A DNA stretch of 64,000 nt from an uncultured Clostridia bacterium (GTDB lineage Bacteria; Bacillota; Clostridia; Oscillospirales; Acutalibacteraceae). Each line of letters opens with the position of its first letter. Position 1 is the stretch's first letter. The position numbers and the translations under genes are program-made. Shown here piece after piece: positions 17,605 to 26,465 of the stretch. A model generated the notes under the pieces. The model saw only the letters and a program-made list of their open reading frames with translations, was not told the DNA's origin and searched no databases. Location of the stretch: assembly GCA_947593615.1 (NCBI GenBank), contig CANQDR010000001.1, positions 41,003-105,002 of the forward strand, written 5' to 3'.

Positions 17605-18909
17605 TTGACGTCCGACATAATTATGGGTATTGTCGTTGCTGTTCTTGTACTGCTTTCGGCATTTTTTTCGGCAACTGAAACGGCATTTTCATTTGTCAAC
17701 AAAATCCGAATCCAGCAGAGCGTAGATAACGGAAATAAAAAGTCTAAAAACGCTCTTTATGTAATTGAACATTTTGACAATGCCCTGACTACAATTCTTA
17801 TCTGCAATAACATTGTAAACCTAAGCTGTTCTTCAATTGCGACTGTACTTTGCCTGAGACTGTTCGGAGATATAGGCACGGCTATTGCCACGGGTGCTAC
17901 AACTCTGCTTGTGCTCACCTTTGGCGAGGTAATTCCAAAATGCCTTGCAAAGGAACACTGCGACAGCTTTTCAATTAAAACCGCAGGTATTTTAAGAATG
18001 CTTATGTTCATTCTTACTCCGCTGGTTTTTGTTTTTATAAAACTTAAATCCCTTGCACTTAAAATCGCAGGAGGTTCAGAGGACATCCCGTCTGTTACGG
18101 AGAATGAACTTAAATATATTGTAGAAAGTATTGAGGAAGAGGGCGTTCTTGAAGAAAGTGAAAGTGAAATGGTTCGCTCTGCTCTTGATTTTGACGAAAA
18201 AACCGCCGAGGAGATATTAACTCCGCGTGTTGACGTTACTTTTATAAGCGTTGACGACAGTCAGGAGAAAATCAAAGATATAATAATTGAGCACAGATAT
18301 TCGCGTATTCCCGTATATGAGGAAACAGTTGACCACATAGTGGGTATTCTTCATACTAGAGATTATCTTGAATCGCTTGCGGACGGCAAAGCACCGAATG
18401 TGCGTGATATTATGCAGCCGCCCTACTTTGTTTTCAGAACACAGCAGCTTTCAAAAATATTAAGTGCATTTAAGCGTACAAAAATTCATCTTGCTATAGT
18501 AACCGATGAATACGGCGGAACTCTGGGTATTGTTACAATGGAGGACTTGCTTGAAGAGATCGTGGGTGAAATATGGGACGAAGATGAAGAAATCGAACAT
18601 AATTACTACAAAATAGGCAAAAACGAGTTTCTTGTAAACGGCGATATTGAGCTTGACGATATGCTTGCACTGTTTGATATGGATGAAAACGACATAGAAA
18701 GCGACAGTATCACCGTAGGAGGTTTCATTCTTGAAAATGCGGGTACTATTCCCCACAAGCGTGAAAGCATTGAAGCAAGCGGTTTCAGATTTACCGTTAT
18801 GGAGGTAAAAGACCAGAGAATAATCAGAGTGGTTGTGAAAAAGCTCGACAAAGAAAATCCTGAAAATGATGAAAACGACAGCGAAACAAAAATAAATACA
18901 GACGAATAA
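17605..18909 (+). CDS. CorC/HlyC-family membrane protein with CBS pair (DUF21)
   Basis: This 434-residue protein has the common gene layout of the hemolysin C/CorC family. An N-terminal DUF21 membrane domain of three to four helices (about 1-170) carries SAFFSATETAFSFVN. A tandem CBS domain pair follows (about 200-325; IVTDEYGGTLGIVTMEDLLEEIVGEI is its end), then a C-terminal CorC_HlyC PCMH-like domain (about 340-415). The family is associated with magnesium or cobalt export and ion homeostasis; hemolytic activity is not implied. The start is a TTG with GGAGTGAT upstream. A clear terminator follows, so it is probably monocistronic. Confidence 0.92.
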   Translation: MTSDIIMGIVVAVLVLLSAFFSATETAFSFVNKIRIQQSVDNGNKKSKNALYVIEHFDNALTTILICNNIVNLSCSSIATVLCLRLFGDIGTAIATGATTLLVLTFGEVIPKCLAKEHCDSFSIKTAGILRMLMFILTPLVFVFIKLKSLALKIAGGSEDIPSVTENELKYIVESIEEEGVLEESESEMVRSALDFDEKTAEEILTPRVDVTFISVDDSQEKIKDIIIEHRYSRIPVYEETVDHIVGILHTRDYLESLADGKAPNVRDIMQPPYFVFRTQQLSKILSAFKRTKIHLAIVTDEYGGTLGIVTMEDLLEEIVGEIWDEDEEIEHNYYKIGKNEFLVNGDIELDDMLALFDMDENDIESDSITVGGFILENAGTIPHKRESIEASGFRFTVMEVKDQRIIRVVVKKLDKENPENDENDSETKINTDE

Positions 18910-18917
18910 TTAAATTC

Positions 18918-18952
18918 AGCCGTACACCACTGATGTTTTGTGATGTACGGCT
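18918..18952 (+). terminator. Terminator of the CorC-like gene
   Basis: A 9-bp stem (AGCCGTACA with TGTACGGCT) encloses a 17-base loop and is followed by TTTATT, starting 9 bases after the stop codon. Confidence 0.75.
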
Positions 18953-19042
18953 TTTATTACGCGTTTTATTCTTTTGATTTTATACTAAGGTATGGCTAAA
19001 AATTCTCCGAAACATAAATTTTATGTTGGTTAGAGTTTAATA

Positions 19043-19435
19043 TTAACGATGTTTTTTATTCATCAGCTTGCAAAGACCGCTGACAGGAATACACAATAAC
19101 GCCCACAAAATGCTGTAAAACGGGCAAATTTGACCCTTAATATTGAATCTGCAATTTGAGTAATCCCATACATTAAGCTTGTATTTGAGATTTACAATAC
19201 ATCCACAGCAAAATTCCATTGCTGTAATTATTGCACTTCCCGAAAGGCATTTTGAAATCATTTTCATATTTGAGTGTTTTTTATAAAATTTGAACAGAGA
19301 TACAAAGCAGGTTCCGCCCGTGACAGCCATTGTCCAGTGAGTTCTTCTGCGCCACAGTATTTCAAGCAGAGCATAACCTATGCCGCCTATTGTAAATAAA
19401 ATACAATTGCTTTTTAAGTTCTTCAAAAAAATCAC
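19043..19435 (-). CDS. Small membrane protein, putative ABC-transporter type IV permease-like family
   Basis: The 130-residue product has about four hydrophobic segments. It contains GGIGYALLEILWRRRTHWTM near the start, a TAMEFCCGCIVN segment in the middle, and VWDYSNCRFNIKGQICPFYSILW near the end. This pattern (Glu in a membrane helix, then WDYS and an F-x-G-x-ICP motif) matches the small PF06541-type membrane proteins of clostridia named putative ABC-transporter type IV. No ATP-binding partner is nearby, so a transport role is not supported by context. The flanking intergenic space suggests its own transcription unit. Confidence 0.6.
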   Translation of the reverse strand: MIFLKNLKSNCILFTIGGIGYALLEILWRRRTHWTMAVTGGTCFVSLFKFYKKHSNMKMISKCLSGSAIITAMEFCCGCIVNLKYKLNVWDYSNCRFNIKGQICPFYSILWALLCIPVSGLCKLMNKKHR

Positions 19436-19525
19436 CGACTTTAGTTTTGGTTAATGTCGGTGATATTATACCGGTGCGCGTCAGATACTTTAAATTAACT
19501 TAAATTAATATCAGCTTCGGTAATA

Positions 19526-20119
19526 TTAATTTGTTATGATTTTATTAACAATATTTTTTAGTTCTTCAAAAGAATATAAACAGTTGAGTGCCGTCAGCAT
19601 TGCGTTGGTTGAAAGATATTTAGGCAAATTAAGATATTTTAAAAGCTTTTTTCGGTTTTTATCTGCGTTTTCAGTTCCCGTAAGTCCCAGACAGAATAAG
19701 TCCGATTTTTTAATTTTATTTTCATTAGGCATATCTTCGCCGATAATTACGGCTCCGCTTCTTTTTATCGCCTCAATTATCACATCGTCGCTTACTCCCT
19801 CCACACCTAAAAATCCCTCCTTGCTTCTTTGGGATTTTCTCTTTTCCTTGCCCTCTATCTGAGGAATGTAACAATGCTTGATTTTTGATTTATCAATTGT
19901 GCCCTTTAAAAAATTACGTATCACAAAACCCGCGCCGTCACTGTCTGTAAAGACAAGAATTCCTCTGACATCAGCAATTTTTCTGATTAAATTCTGCTTT
20001 TCCCTGTCGGAAAACACACGAAATCCGTTGGTTTCAATTATCGGTGCGTCTACTATTGAACTGAGCTTGATTTTATCATATCTGCCCTCTACTATAATTG
20101 CCTCTTTTATTTTCAGCAC
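19526..20119 (-). CDS. rnmV: Toprim nuclease, ribonuclease M5-like (DUF4093)
   Basis: The 197-residue protein opens with the Toprim signature: IIVEGRYDKIKL (catalytic Glu) and ILVFTDSDGAG (DxD). A C-terminal DUF4093 region follows, with GLTGTENADKNRKKLLKYLNLP. This layout is that of RNase M5, which matures the 5S rRNA precursor together with ribosomal protein L18. The start is a GTG overlapping the holA stop (TAGTG), behind a GAGGAGG site, so it is translationally coupled to holA. In Bacillus rnmV sits with ksgA instead; the arrangement with holA here is different. The specific RNA substrate is inferred from the family. Confidence 0.85.
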   Translation of the reverse strand: MLKIKEAIIVEGRYDKIKLSSIVDAPIIETNGFRVFSDREKQNLIRKIADVRGILVFTDSDGAGFVIRNFLKGTIDKSKIKHCYIPQIEGKEKRKSQRSKEGFLGVEGVSDDVIIEAIKRSGAVIIGEDMPNENKIKKSDLFCLGLTGTENADKNRKKLLKYLNLPKYLSTNAMLTALNCLYSFEELKNIVNKIITN

Positions 20120-21162
20120 TAAATTCTGCCCTCCTCAGCAATAAGAAGCAAACGCGCGATAAGCTGTTCCATATACAGTCTTGCATTTACTGCTGTTGTT
20201 TTGAACTTTTCGTCTGCCTCTATCAGCACATCAAGGCTCTTTCTCAATGCCTCAGTCGAAACCCTTGAAGTTGCTTTTCTGGCATTAGCAAGCGTAAACG
20301 CTCTGTTTTTGTAGCTGAAATCCTTTGCTACATTATCCTTTAAAACACCGCATTCATCGGCTACTCTTATTCTGTAGGCGTCAATATATGATGCTGAAAG
20401 CACATAGAGCATCATAATGGGTTCTTCCCGCTGATAAAAAAGCAAATCAAGCGTATTGTACGCTTTCTGACCGTTGCCGTTAAGCACAGCGTCTGAGAGA
20501 GCAAATATTTTTGTTTCAAGATTTACCGTTGCAAGCTTGTTTATATCGTCAAGTGAAATTTCTTCTGCGGATGAATAAGCGCAGATTTTAGCCACCTCGT
20601 TTTTAAGCAAATTAAGGTCGTCGCCGCAGTAAGAAATCAACTTTGAAGCATTTATATGCGAAATCATTTTTCCGTTTTCATTCGCCCATTTTGCGATATA
20701 CCTCTCAATCATAGACTGATTAAGCTTGTTGAATTCACAAACAGAACCGAGCTTTTCCGCCTTTTTCAAAAAGGCTTTAAATGCCGAAAGATTTTTTGAC
20801 GGACTGTATGTGGGCATTGAAACAATCAGGACAGTTCCGTCAACAACGCTGTCTGTAATATCTTTAAAACGATCAAGCGAGTTTTTATCCATATTATCAA
20901 AATAAATATCAGTTGCCAGAACACAGTTATATTCACTCATAAACGGCACAATTTGCAAAGACGCGGCAAAATCATCAAGGTCAATATCTCCGCTGAAGTT
21001 ATGATAGTTGAAATCAGACGGATTTTTTCCCGCAACAGCCTCAACGAGCATTTGAGTATACCGCTTAATAAACATCTGCTCGCTTCCGTAAATAACGTAA
21101 ACAGGTGAAAACTGCTTTGATTTTATTTGTTTTTTCAGCTCAGCCTCAGTTATTTTAGCCAT
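20119..21162 (-). CDS. holA: DNA polymerase III subunit delta
   Basis: At 347 residues the protein has the HolA length and features. It opens with VYVIYGSEQMFIKRY, where the degenerate P-loop of the AAA+ clamp-loader fold lies. A conserved central LNLLKNEVAKICAY-type helix and a C-terminal region ending YMEQLIARLLL follow. The delta subunit opens the beta sliding clamp during clamp loading. It follows comEC by 12 bases with a good GGAGG site, the comEC-holA order common in Firmicutes. It overlaps the start of the RNase M5-like gene. Confidence 0.92.
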   Translation of the reverse strand: MAKITEAELKKQIKSKQFSPVYVIYGSEQMFIKRYTQMLVEAVAGKNPSDFNYHNFSGDIDLDDFAASLQIVPFMSEYNCVLATDIYFDNMDKNSLDRFKDITDSVVDGTVLIVSMPTYSPSKNLSAFKAFLKKAEKLGSVCEFNKLNQSMIERYIAKWANENGKMISHINASKLISYCGDDLNLLKNEVAKICAYSSAEEISLDDINKLATVNLETKIFALSDAVLNGNGQKAYNTLDLLFYQREEPIMMLYVLSASYIDAYRIRVADECGVLKDNVAKDFSYKNRAFTLANARKATSRVSTEALRKSLDVLIEADEKFKTTAVNARLYMEQLIARLLLIAEEGRI

Positions 21163-21174
21163 TTATGCCTCCGT

Positions 21175-23358
21175 TTAAATTTCAATACTCACTTTGCCGT
21201 TTTGAGCAAAATATATTTTCTCCGAAATTTCTTTAAGAGAATTTAATTTTCGAGTGTACTGTTCCCTGCTTCCCGTAAAAATAATCGTATTACATTTTAA
21301 AAGCTCGCAATTATCGGGAATTGAATCAATCATAAGATAATCTGCCGTTCTGTAGATTTCAGGGAGCTCTGCCGCGTCTCCTCCGTCGGGAATAAACAGC
21401 AAACTTCTTTTGTCTGACCTGACAAACTGATAGGTTACACCGTCAATATTCAGCACATCATCTGTTGTATGCGCTGTAATATTAAGCGTAAAATGAACAT
21501 TATCTCCGAATTTGTTCCTGCTTTGTCCGTCATAATTTTGCAGTATCTTCTGATTAACACTGTTCTTATCATATACCAAAACATTAGACACGTCAAACTC
21601 ATTTATAAAACGAGGAAGATAACTTGAATATTTATTTTTCTGATTTGGAATTATAATATTATCTATATTTACAAAATCATTTGAAATATCTTCAATTGCG
21701 TCATCTGATTTTCCGCTGTAACCGCCGCAGGAAAGCAGAGTTATATTATAACCGCACTCAACAGAGGCAGTAGTTCCGCTGTCTGTGTTATAAACATTTA
21801 GAGTTGTTGTATTATAATCTATGAATGTATAAACCGCCCAGCCAAGCATCAATGTAATTACAGAAAATGCGATTGAACATTTAATATAAAAGCTCTTTGC
21901 TCTTGCAGCATATCCTGTAAATACAAGCAATATTGTAACCGCAAGCCATACATAAAAGTAAATCTTATCCGAATTTACCGAGCAGTAAGGAACAGACACA
22001 AAAACTGAGATTATCCATAAAAACAGCCTGCTGACAAGGCCAGCCGTAAGTGCAAACGGATAAGCTAAAAATGAAATAAGCGGACACAGAAACAAAGTCG
22101 ATGAAAGCATTGCGCAAATCAGTATTATGCTTACCAGCGGTTCGGCAAAAAATGAGACAAATACAACAAGCGGCGAAATTCTGCCGAAAGCAATCGTTGT
22201 TACGGGAATAATCCATATGGAAGCGGAAACCGACACTGCAATCAGGTTTGCCGCCGCTTTCATAATTTTGCTTTTCAATTTAAGTTTTTTAACAATAAAT
22301 GAGTTTACTTTGTTTGACCACAAAATTATGCCTAATGTTGCAACAAAAGAAAGTATCATTCCTATATCGCCTACTACATAAGGGTTTAAAACAGTCAGCA
22401 CAATTGCCGCCGCACCGATAGAATTAAGCGAATCGGATTTTCGTAATACAACCGTTGAACAGTATGTAAGAATAAGCATTACACCGGACCTTATAACTGA
22501 CGGAGCAAAACCCGTAACAGCCATAAATGAAAGTACGGTTATGCAAACAAAAACACACAGCACCATTCTGTTTTTCGTAAATTTCTTTAAAATAAATAAA
22601 ATAAATGAGGTTATAATCGACAGGTGCATACCTGAAACCACAATCAAAAACGAAGTTCCCGTATTTGTAAAATTACTTCTTACATCATATGTAAGCGCCT
22701 GCTTATCGCCTAACAAAACAGCTCTGCAAAGCGATGAGTAATCTTCGGGAAGCAAGGTGTCAAGAGAGGACTTCATAGCCTTTCTCGCATCTACAGCATA
22801 AGCGTACAGCGAAAACTGCTTTTCACCTGTTCTTTCAATTGAAAATTCATCATCTGTATATGCCGTGAAGAAAATACCCTTGCTCAAAAGGTTGTTGTTG
22901 TCGGTTTTATATATATGCAGCTTTACTTTTATACGTTCAAATTCTTCAACACGCAAATCAGAATACGAAATGAGGCGAATTTTTATATCTGCGCTTTCGC
23001 CGTTAACTTTGTCCGTTGAAATAATATATGTACAACTGCCCTCGCTTTTTTGAATCTCCTCGCAAATATATCCGTTAACTGTTATTTCTTTATCGGAATA
23101 ATTTTTTATCACAGGCAGGTAAATGAAATTTGTATAAAAAATCAATGAGATGCAGGCACACAAAACGGATATTCCTGACACAATAAGAGTGCTCTTTATG
23201 TGGTATTTGGCTTTAATTATTTTTAAGAATAATCCCACAGCAATTAAAAATACTGAACCTGCAATCACGCACAGCAGTAAAACATCGCTGTAAAAATAAA
23301 AAACGACCGCAAGAGAAGAAAGGTAAGATAATCCAATCAATCCCAGCAGTCGTTTCAT
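21175..23358 (-). CDS. comEC: ComEC/Rec2 DNA-uptake channel with a degenerate C-terminal domain
   Basis: The protein of about 727 residues has two N-terminal membrane helices, an OB-like soluble domain, and the Competence domain with LLGDKQALTYDVRSNFTNTG, VVSGMHLSIITSF and TGFAPSVIRSGVMLILTYCS. These form the channel that carries single-stranded DNA across the membrane during transformation. The C-terminal part has the length of the metallo-beta-lactamase-fold domain but lacks the expected HxHxDH motif: NVYNTDSGTTASVE is followed by IIIPNQKNKYSSYLP where the metal ligands should be. The ATG at 23358 has AAGGAT upstream. It is followed closely by holA. An intact domain of this fold is encoded separately at 9497-10426. 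Confidence 0.9.
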   Translation of the reverse strand: MKRLLGLIGLSYLSSLAVVFYFYSDVLLLCVIAGSVFLIAVGLFLKIIKAKYHIKSTLIVSGISVLCACISLIFYTNFIYLPVIKNYSDKEITVNGYICEEIQKSEGSCTYIISTDKVNGESADIKIRLISYSDLRVEEFERIKVKLHIYKTDNNNLLSKGIFFTAYTDDEFSIERTGEKQFSLYAYAVDARKAMKSSLDTLLPEDYSSLCRAVLLGDKQALTYDVRSNFTNTGTSFLIVVSGMHLSIITSFILFILKKFTKNRMVLCVFVCITVLSFMAVTGFAPSVIRSGVMLILTYCSTVVLRKSDSLNSIGAAAIVLTVLNPYVVGDIGMILSFVATLGIILWSNKVNSFIVKKLKLKSKIMKAAANLIAVSVSASIWIIPVTTIAFGRISPLVVFVSFFAEPLVSIILICAMLSSTLFLCPLISFLAYPFALTAGLVSRLFLWIISVFVSVPYCSVNSDKIYFYVWLAVTILLVFTGYAARAKSFYIKCSIAFSVITLMLGWAVYTFIDYNTTTLNVYNTDSGTTASVECGYNITLLSCGGYSGKSDDAIEDISNDFVNIDNIIIPNQKNKYSSYLPRFINEFDVSNVLVYDKNSVNQKILQNYDGQSRNKFGDNVHFTLNITAHTTDDVLNIDGVTYQFVRSDKRSLLFIPDGGDAAELPEIYRTADYLMIDSIPDNCELLKCNTIIFTGSREQYTRKLNSLKEISEKIYFAQNGKVSIEI

Positions 23359-23376
23359 AAAATTCAATCCTTCAAA

Positions 23377-23913
23377 TCATTTAAAGAACAGCGGAAGTTC
23401 TTCAAGATAGATAATATCTTTTCTGTTTTTTGCATCTCCCTCGGCAAGCACAGCCGCTTTTCCGACAATTTTCGCACCTGTCTGCTCGACAAGTCTTTCA
23501 AGCGCGTCAAGGCTGTTTCCTGTTGAAATAACATCATCAACAATTAATACCTTTTTGCCGCGAAGAAACTCTGAGTCGTTTTCTCCTAAATACAGCTTTT
23601 GCTCATTTGCCGTTGTAATGGAGTTTACCGTAACACCAATCGGGTTGCGCATATACACCTTTATTCCCTTGCGCGCAATAACATAACTGCGGCACCCCTG
23701 ACGTGCCATTTCATAGCAAAGAGGAATTCCCTTTGCCTCTGCCGTTACAACAACATCATGTTCAGGACATATTTTAAGCAGTTCTTGTGCCGCCTTTTCG
23801 GTTATCTCAACATCACCGAACATAATAAAAGCGGCAATGTCAAGCTTATCATTTACCGGAAATCTCTCAAGCTCACGCTCAAGTCCCGCTATTTTCATTT
23901 TATATTTATTCAT
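23377..23913 (-). CDS. apt: Phosphoribosyltransferase, probably adenine phosphoribosyltransferase
   Basis: The 178-residue protein has the PRPP-binding motif VLIVDDVISTGNSL and an upstream VVTAEAKGIPLCYEMAR segment of the kind seen in Apt and related purine/xanthine phosphoribosyltransferases. Apt forms AMP from adenine and PRPP in the cytoplasm. Some clostridial Apt-like proteins are also annotated as regulatory phosphoribosyltransferases, so the base specificity is inferred. The ATG follows GAGGGCAAA and starts 10 bases after the HIT gene, so the two are one unit. comEC follows 18 bases downstream. Confidence 0.8.
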   Translation of the reverse strand: MNKYKMKIAGLERELERFPVNDKLDIAAFIMFGDVEITEKAAQELLKICPEHDVVVTAEAKGIPLCYEMARQGCRSYVIARKGIKVYMRNPIGVTVNSITTANEQKLYLGENDSEFLRGKKVLIVDDVISTGNSLDALERLVEQTGAKIVGKAAVLAEGDAKNRKDIIYLEELPLFFK

Positions 23914-23923
23914 TTTGCCCTCT

Positions 23924-24265
23924 TTAAGCCATTTTGCTGTTCAGCTTTTTACCGCCGAGTATATGAAAGTGCAAATGCTTTACGCTCTGACATCCGTCCT
24001 CGCCGCAGTTGTTTACAATACGATATCCGTTTTCAAGACCGAGTTTTTCGGTGATTTCCGGAATTTTTGTGAATATGTGCGCAATTACATCTGCATTGGA
24101 TTCATCTATTGCATTGGCACAGCAGATGTGTTGCTTTGGAACAACAAGAACATGTACAGGCGCCTGAGGCTCAAGGTCATAAAACGCAAGTATTTTTTCA
24201 TCTTCGAATACTTTCTTAGACGGAATTGAACCGTCAACTATTTTACAGAAAACACAGTCAGCCAT
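23924..24265 (-). CDS. HIT-family nucleotide phosphoramidase (HinT-like)
   Basis: The 113-residue protein has the complete HIT signature HLHFHILGG with the catalytic histidines. Its beginning (DCVFCKIVDGSIPSKKVFED) includes the zinc-binding Cys pair common in bacterial HinT. These enzymes hydrolyse AMP-lysine or other adenosine phosphoramidates. A GAAAGGAA site lies well placed before the ATG. It forms a tight pair with the downstream apt-like gene, an association that makes sense for adenine nucleotide salvage. Confidence 0.92.
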   Translation of the reverse strand: MADCVFCKIVDGSIPSKKVFEDEKILAFYDLEPQAPVHVLVVPKQHICCANAIDESNADVIAHIFTKIPEITEKLGLENGYRIVNNCGEDGCQSVKHLHFHILGGKKLNSKMA

Positions 24266-24338
24266 TGTAATAAATTCCTTTCATAATAAGTTTTAAAGTA
24301 ATATAATATTAATATTTTACAGCCAATAAAAGGCTCCG

Positions 24339-25064
24339 TCAATATGTATCAGCCTTTTTTGCGGTAATTTTCTTTTCCTCGCCTCTCAGCAGTCTGCCGA
24401 TATTCGCCTTATGCTTTACAATTACGAAAATCCCTATTATAAGCGACGCTGCGGTTGAGAGAATTACATATCCGAGAGAATAGCCGCCTCCGTTTAAATA
24501 ATCAAAAATAAATGTAACGCCAAAAGTAATCGGAGCATACAGAACCGCCGCCGTAATGCTGGCTGCGGAAATTATTTTTGTTATTATAAAAACTATAAGA
24601 AAAACACCAAGAATAACAACAAATACGCGCCAATCTTCAACAGCAATCAACGCCGCCGCAGTCACTACGCCTTTGCCGCCTTTGAAATGAAAATAAACAG
24701 GATATGAATGACCGAGAATACAGAAAATTCCCGCTGTATACTTTCCGCAGTTTACAAACTCACTTGACAGAACTGAACTGTCCGTGTTAATAAATGAAAA
24801 AATCAATGCACCGAGTAAAACAGCAACCACACATTTAAGGGCATCACATACAATTGTAATTATTGCAGGTACTTTTCCCACACTTCTCAGCACATTTGTA
24901 AAGCCTGCGTTTCCGCTGCCCATTTCACGAATGTCCTTTTTGCCTTTTGTCATAATACTTGTTACCATTACGGCGGTGTTTATGCTTCCCAGCAGATATG
25001 CCGCCAGAGCTGTAATTAAAAAACGCCACCAGTTTTCAGCCAAAAATGACAAGTAAAAATCCAC
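24339..25064 (-). CDS. plsY: Glycerol-3-phosphate acyltransferase PlsY
   Basis: The hydrophobic 241-residue protein contains the three PlsY motifs: YLLGSINTAV, GSGNAGFTNVLRSVGK and GHSYPVYFHFKGGKGV. PlsY transfers the acyl group of acyl-phosphate to glycerol-3-phosphate at the membrane, the first step of phospholipid synthesis. The start codon overlaps the stop of der by the ATGA-type junction at 25064, indicating tight coupling; the der-plsY order is conserved in many Firmicutes. The C-terminus ends with a basic tail (RGEEKKITAKKADTY), which is slightly longer than usual. Confidence 0.95.
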   Translation of the reverse strand: MDFYLSFLAENWWRFLITALAAYLLGSINTAVMVTSIMTKGKKDIREMGSGNAGFTNVLRSVGKVPAIITIVCDALKCVVAVLLGALIFSFINTDSSVLSSEFVNCGKYTAGIFCILGHSYPVYFHFKGGKGVVTAAALIAVEDWRVFVVILGVFLIVFIITKIISAASITAAVLYAPITFGVTFIFDYLNGGGYSLGYVILSTAASLIIGIFVIVKHKANIGRLLRGEEKKITAKKADTY

Positions 25065-26386
25065 TATTTATCTCCCCGTTCCCTGATAATTATTCTTACG
25101 GGCGTTCCCTCAAGCCCAAAAGACTCACGTATTCTGTTCTCAAGATACCTTTGATATGAAAAATGAAAAAGCTGTGCGTCGTTACAGAAAAACACAAAGG
25201 TCGGAGGCTTTATTGAAGCCTGAGTCATATAAAAAATTTTAAGTCTTTTTCCCTTGTCTGACGGAGGCTGAACACGCGTGGTAGCCTGAGCCAGCAGTTC
25301 ATTGAGCATACCGGTTTTAATTCTGCGGCCTGAATTCTCGTTACAGCTTACTATATACTCAAAAAGCTTATCAATTCTCATTCCCGTTTTGGCAGAAATG
25401 AAAACCTGCGGAGCATATGACATAAACGCAAAGTCTGCGTCAAGCTTTTTGCGGAACTCCTGCATAGTTTTATCATTCTTTTCAACCGCATCCCATTTGT
25501 TTACCGCAATTATGCACGCTCTGCCTGCTTCGTGGGCAAGTCCTGCAACCTTTGTGTCCTGCTCGGTTACGCCCTCAGTTGCATCAATCATAATTACGCA
25601 CACGTCACTGCGTTCAATTGCCATTTTTGCACGGATGATACTGTATTTCTCAATATTATCATAAATTTTGCTCTGACGGCGCAGTCCTGCAGTATCGGTA
25701 AAATTAAATTTACCGTACTTATTCTCAACAAGCGTATCAATTGTATCTCGGGTCGTTCCTGCAATATCAGAAACTATACAGCGCTCTTCATTTGTTATTT
25801 TGTTGACAAGCGAGGATTTTCCCGCGTTTGGTTTTCCTATTACAGCAACATTAATTACCGTATCGTCATCATCCGTTCCAAGGTCTGAGTCAAAACACTC
25901 GAAAGCACGGTCAAGCAAATCTCCCGTTCCGTGTCCGTGCACTGCTGAAACCTGCATAGGGTCGCCAAGACCGAGATTATAAAACTCGTAAAACTCAGCA
26001 GTCGGTTCGCCAAGACTGTCGCATTTATTTACGCACACTATTACGGGTTTTCCCGATTTCTGGAGCATCTGGGCAACATCCATATCGGTTGCAACCATTC
26101 CCGATTTGCAGTCTGTAACAAGAATGATTACGTTTGCCGTATCGATCGCAAGCTGTGCCTGACGGCGCATTTGCGTGAGAATTATATCATCTGACTTTGG
26201 CTCAATACCTCCTGTATCAACAACGAATGCAGTCTTTCCGCACCATTCAACCTCGCCGTAAATTCTGTCACGTGTAACGCCGGGCGTATCATCAACTATT
26301 GAAAGCCTTTGACCTATGAGTTTGTTAAACAGTGTGGATTTTCCCACATTAGGTCTGCCGACTATAGCTATTACGGGTTTGTTCAT
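25064..26386 (-). CDS. der: Ribosome-biogenesis GTPase Der
   Basis: Two consecutive GTPase domains are present, with P-loops GRPNVGKST and GKPNAGKSS, DTPGVTRD and DIAGTTRDT switch regions, and NKCD/NKWD specificity motifs. A C-terminal KH-like domain carries RVQPPSDKGKRLKIFYMTQ. Tandem GTPase domains are unique to Der (EngA), which acts in 50S subunit maturation. The length of 440 residues is standard. A GGAG site precedes the ATG. It lies between the DUF512 radical SAM gene and plsY on the same strand. Confidence 0.97.
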   Translation of the reverse strand: MNKPVIAIVGRPNVGKSTLFNKLIGQRLSIVDDTPGVTRDRIYGEVEWCGKTAFVVDTGGIEPKSDDIILTQMRRQAQLAIDTANVIILVTDCKSGMVATDMDVAQMLQKSGKPVIVCVNKCDSLGEPTAEFYEFYNLGLGDPMQVSAVHGHGTGDLLDRAFECFDSDLGTDDDDTVINVAVIGKPNAGKSSLVNKITNEERCIVSDIAGTTRDTIDTLVENKYGKFNFTDTAGLRRQSKIYDNIEKYSIIRAKMAIERSDVCVIMIDATEGVTEQDTKVAGLAHEAGRACIIAVNKWDAVEKNDKTMQEFRKKLDADFAFMSYAPQVFISAKTGMRIDKLFEYIVSCNENSGRRIKTGMLNELLAQATTRVQPPSDKGKRLKIFYMTQASIKPPTFVFFCNDAQLFHFSYQRYLENRIRESFGLEGTPVRIIIRERGDK

Positions 26387-26465
26387 ATATACTCCATTGC
26401 CTTTCTGTCTGTTAATATTCGCAGACTTTTGTGTTAATTTTAAATATTATAAGCACAAAATGATT

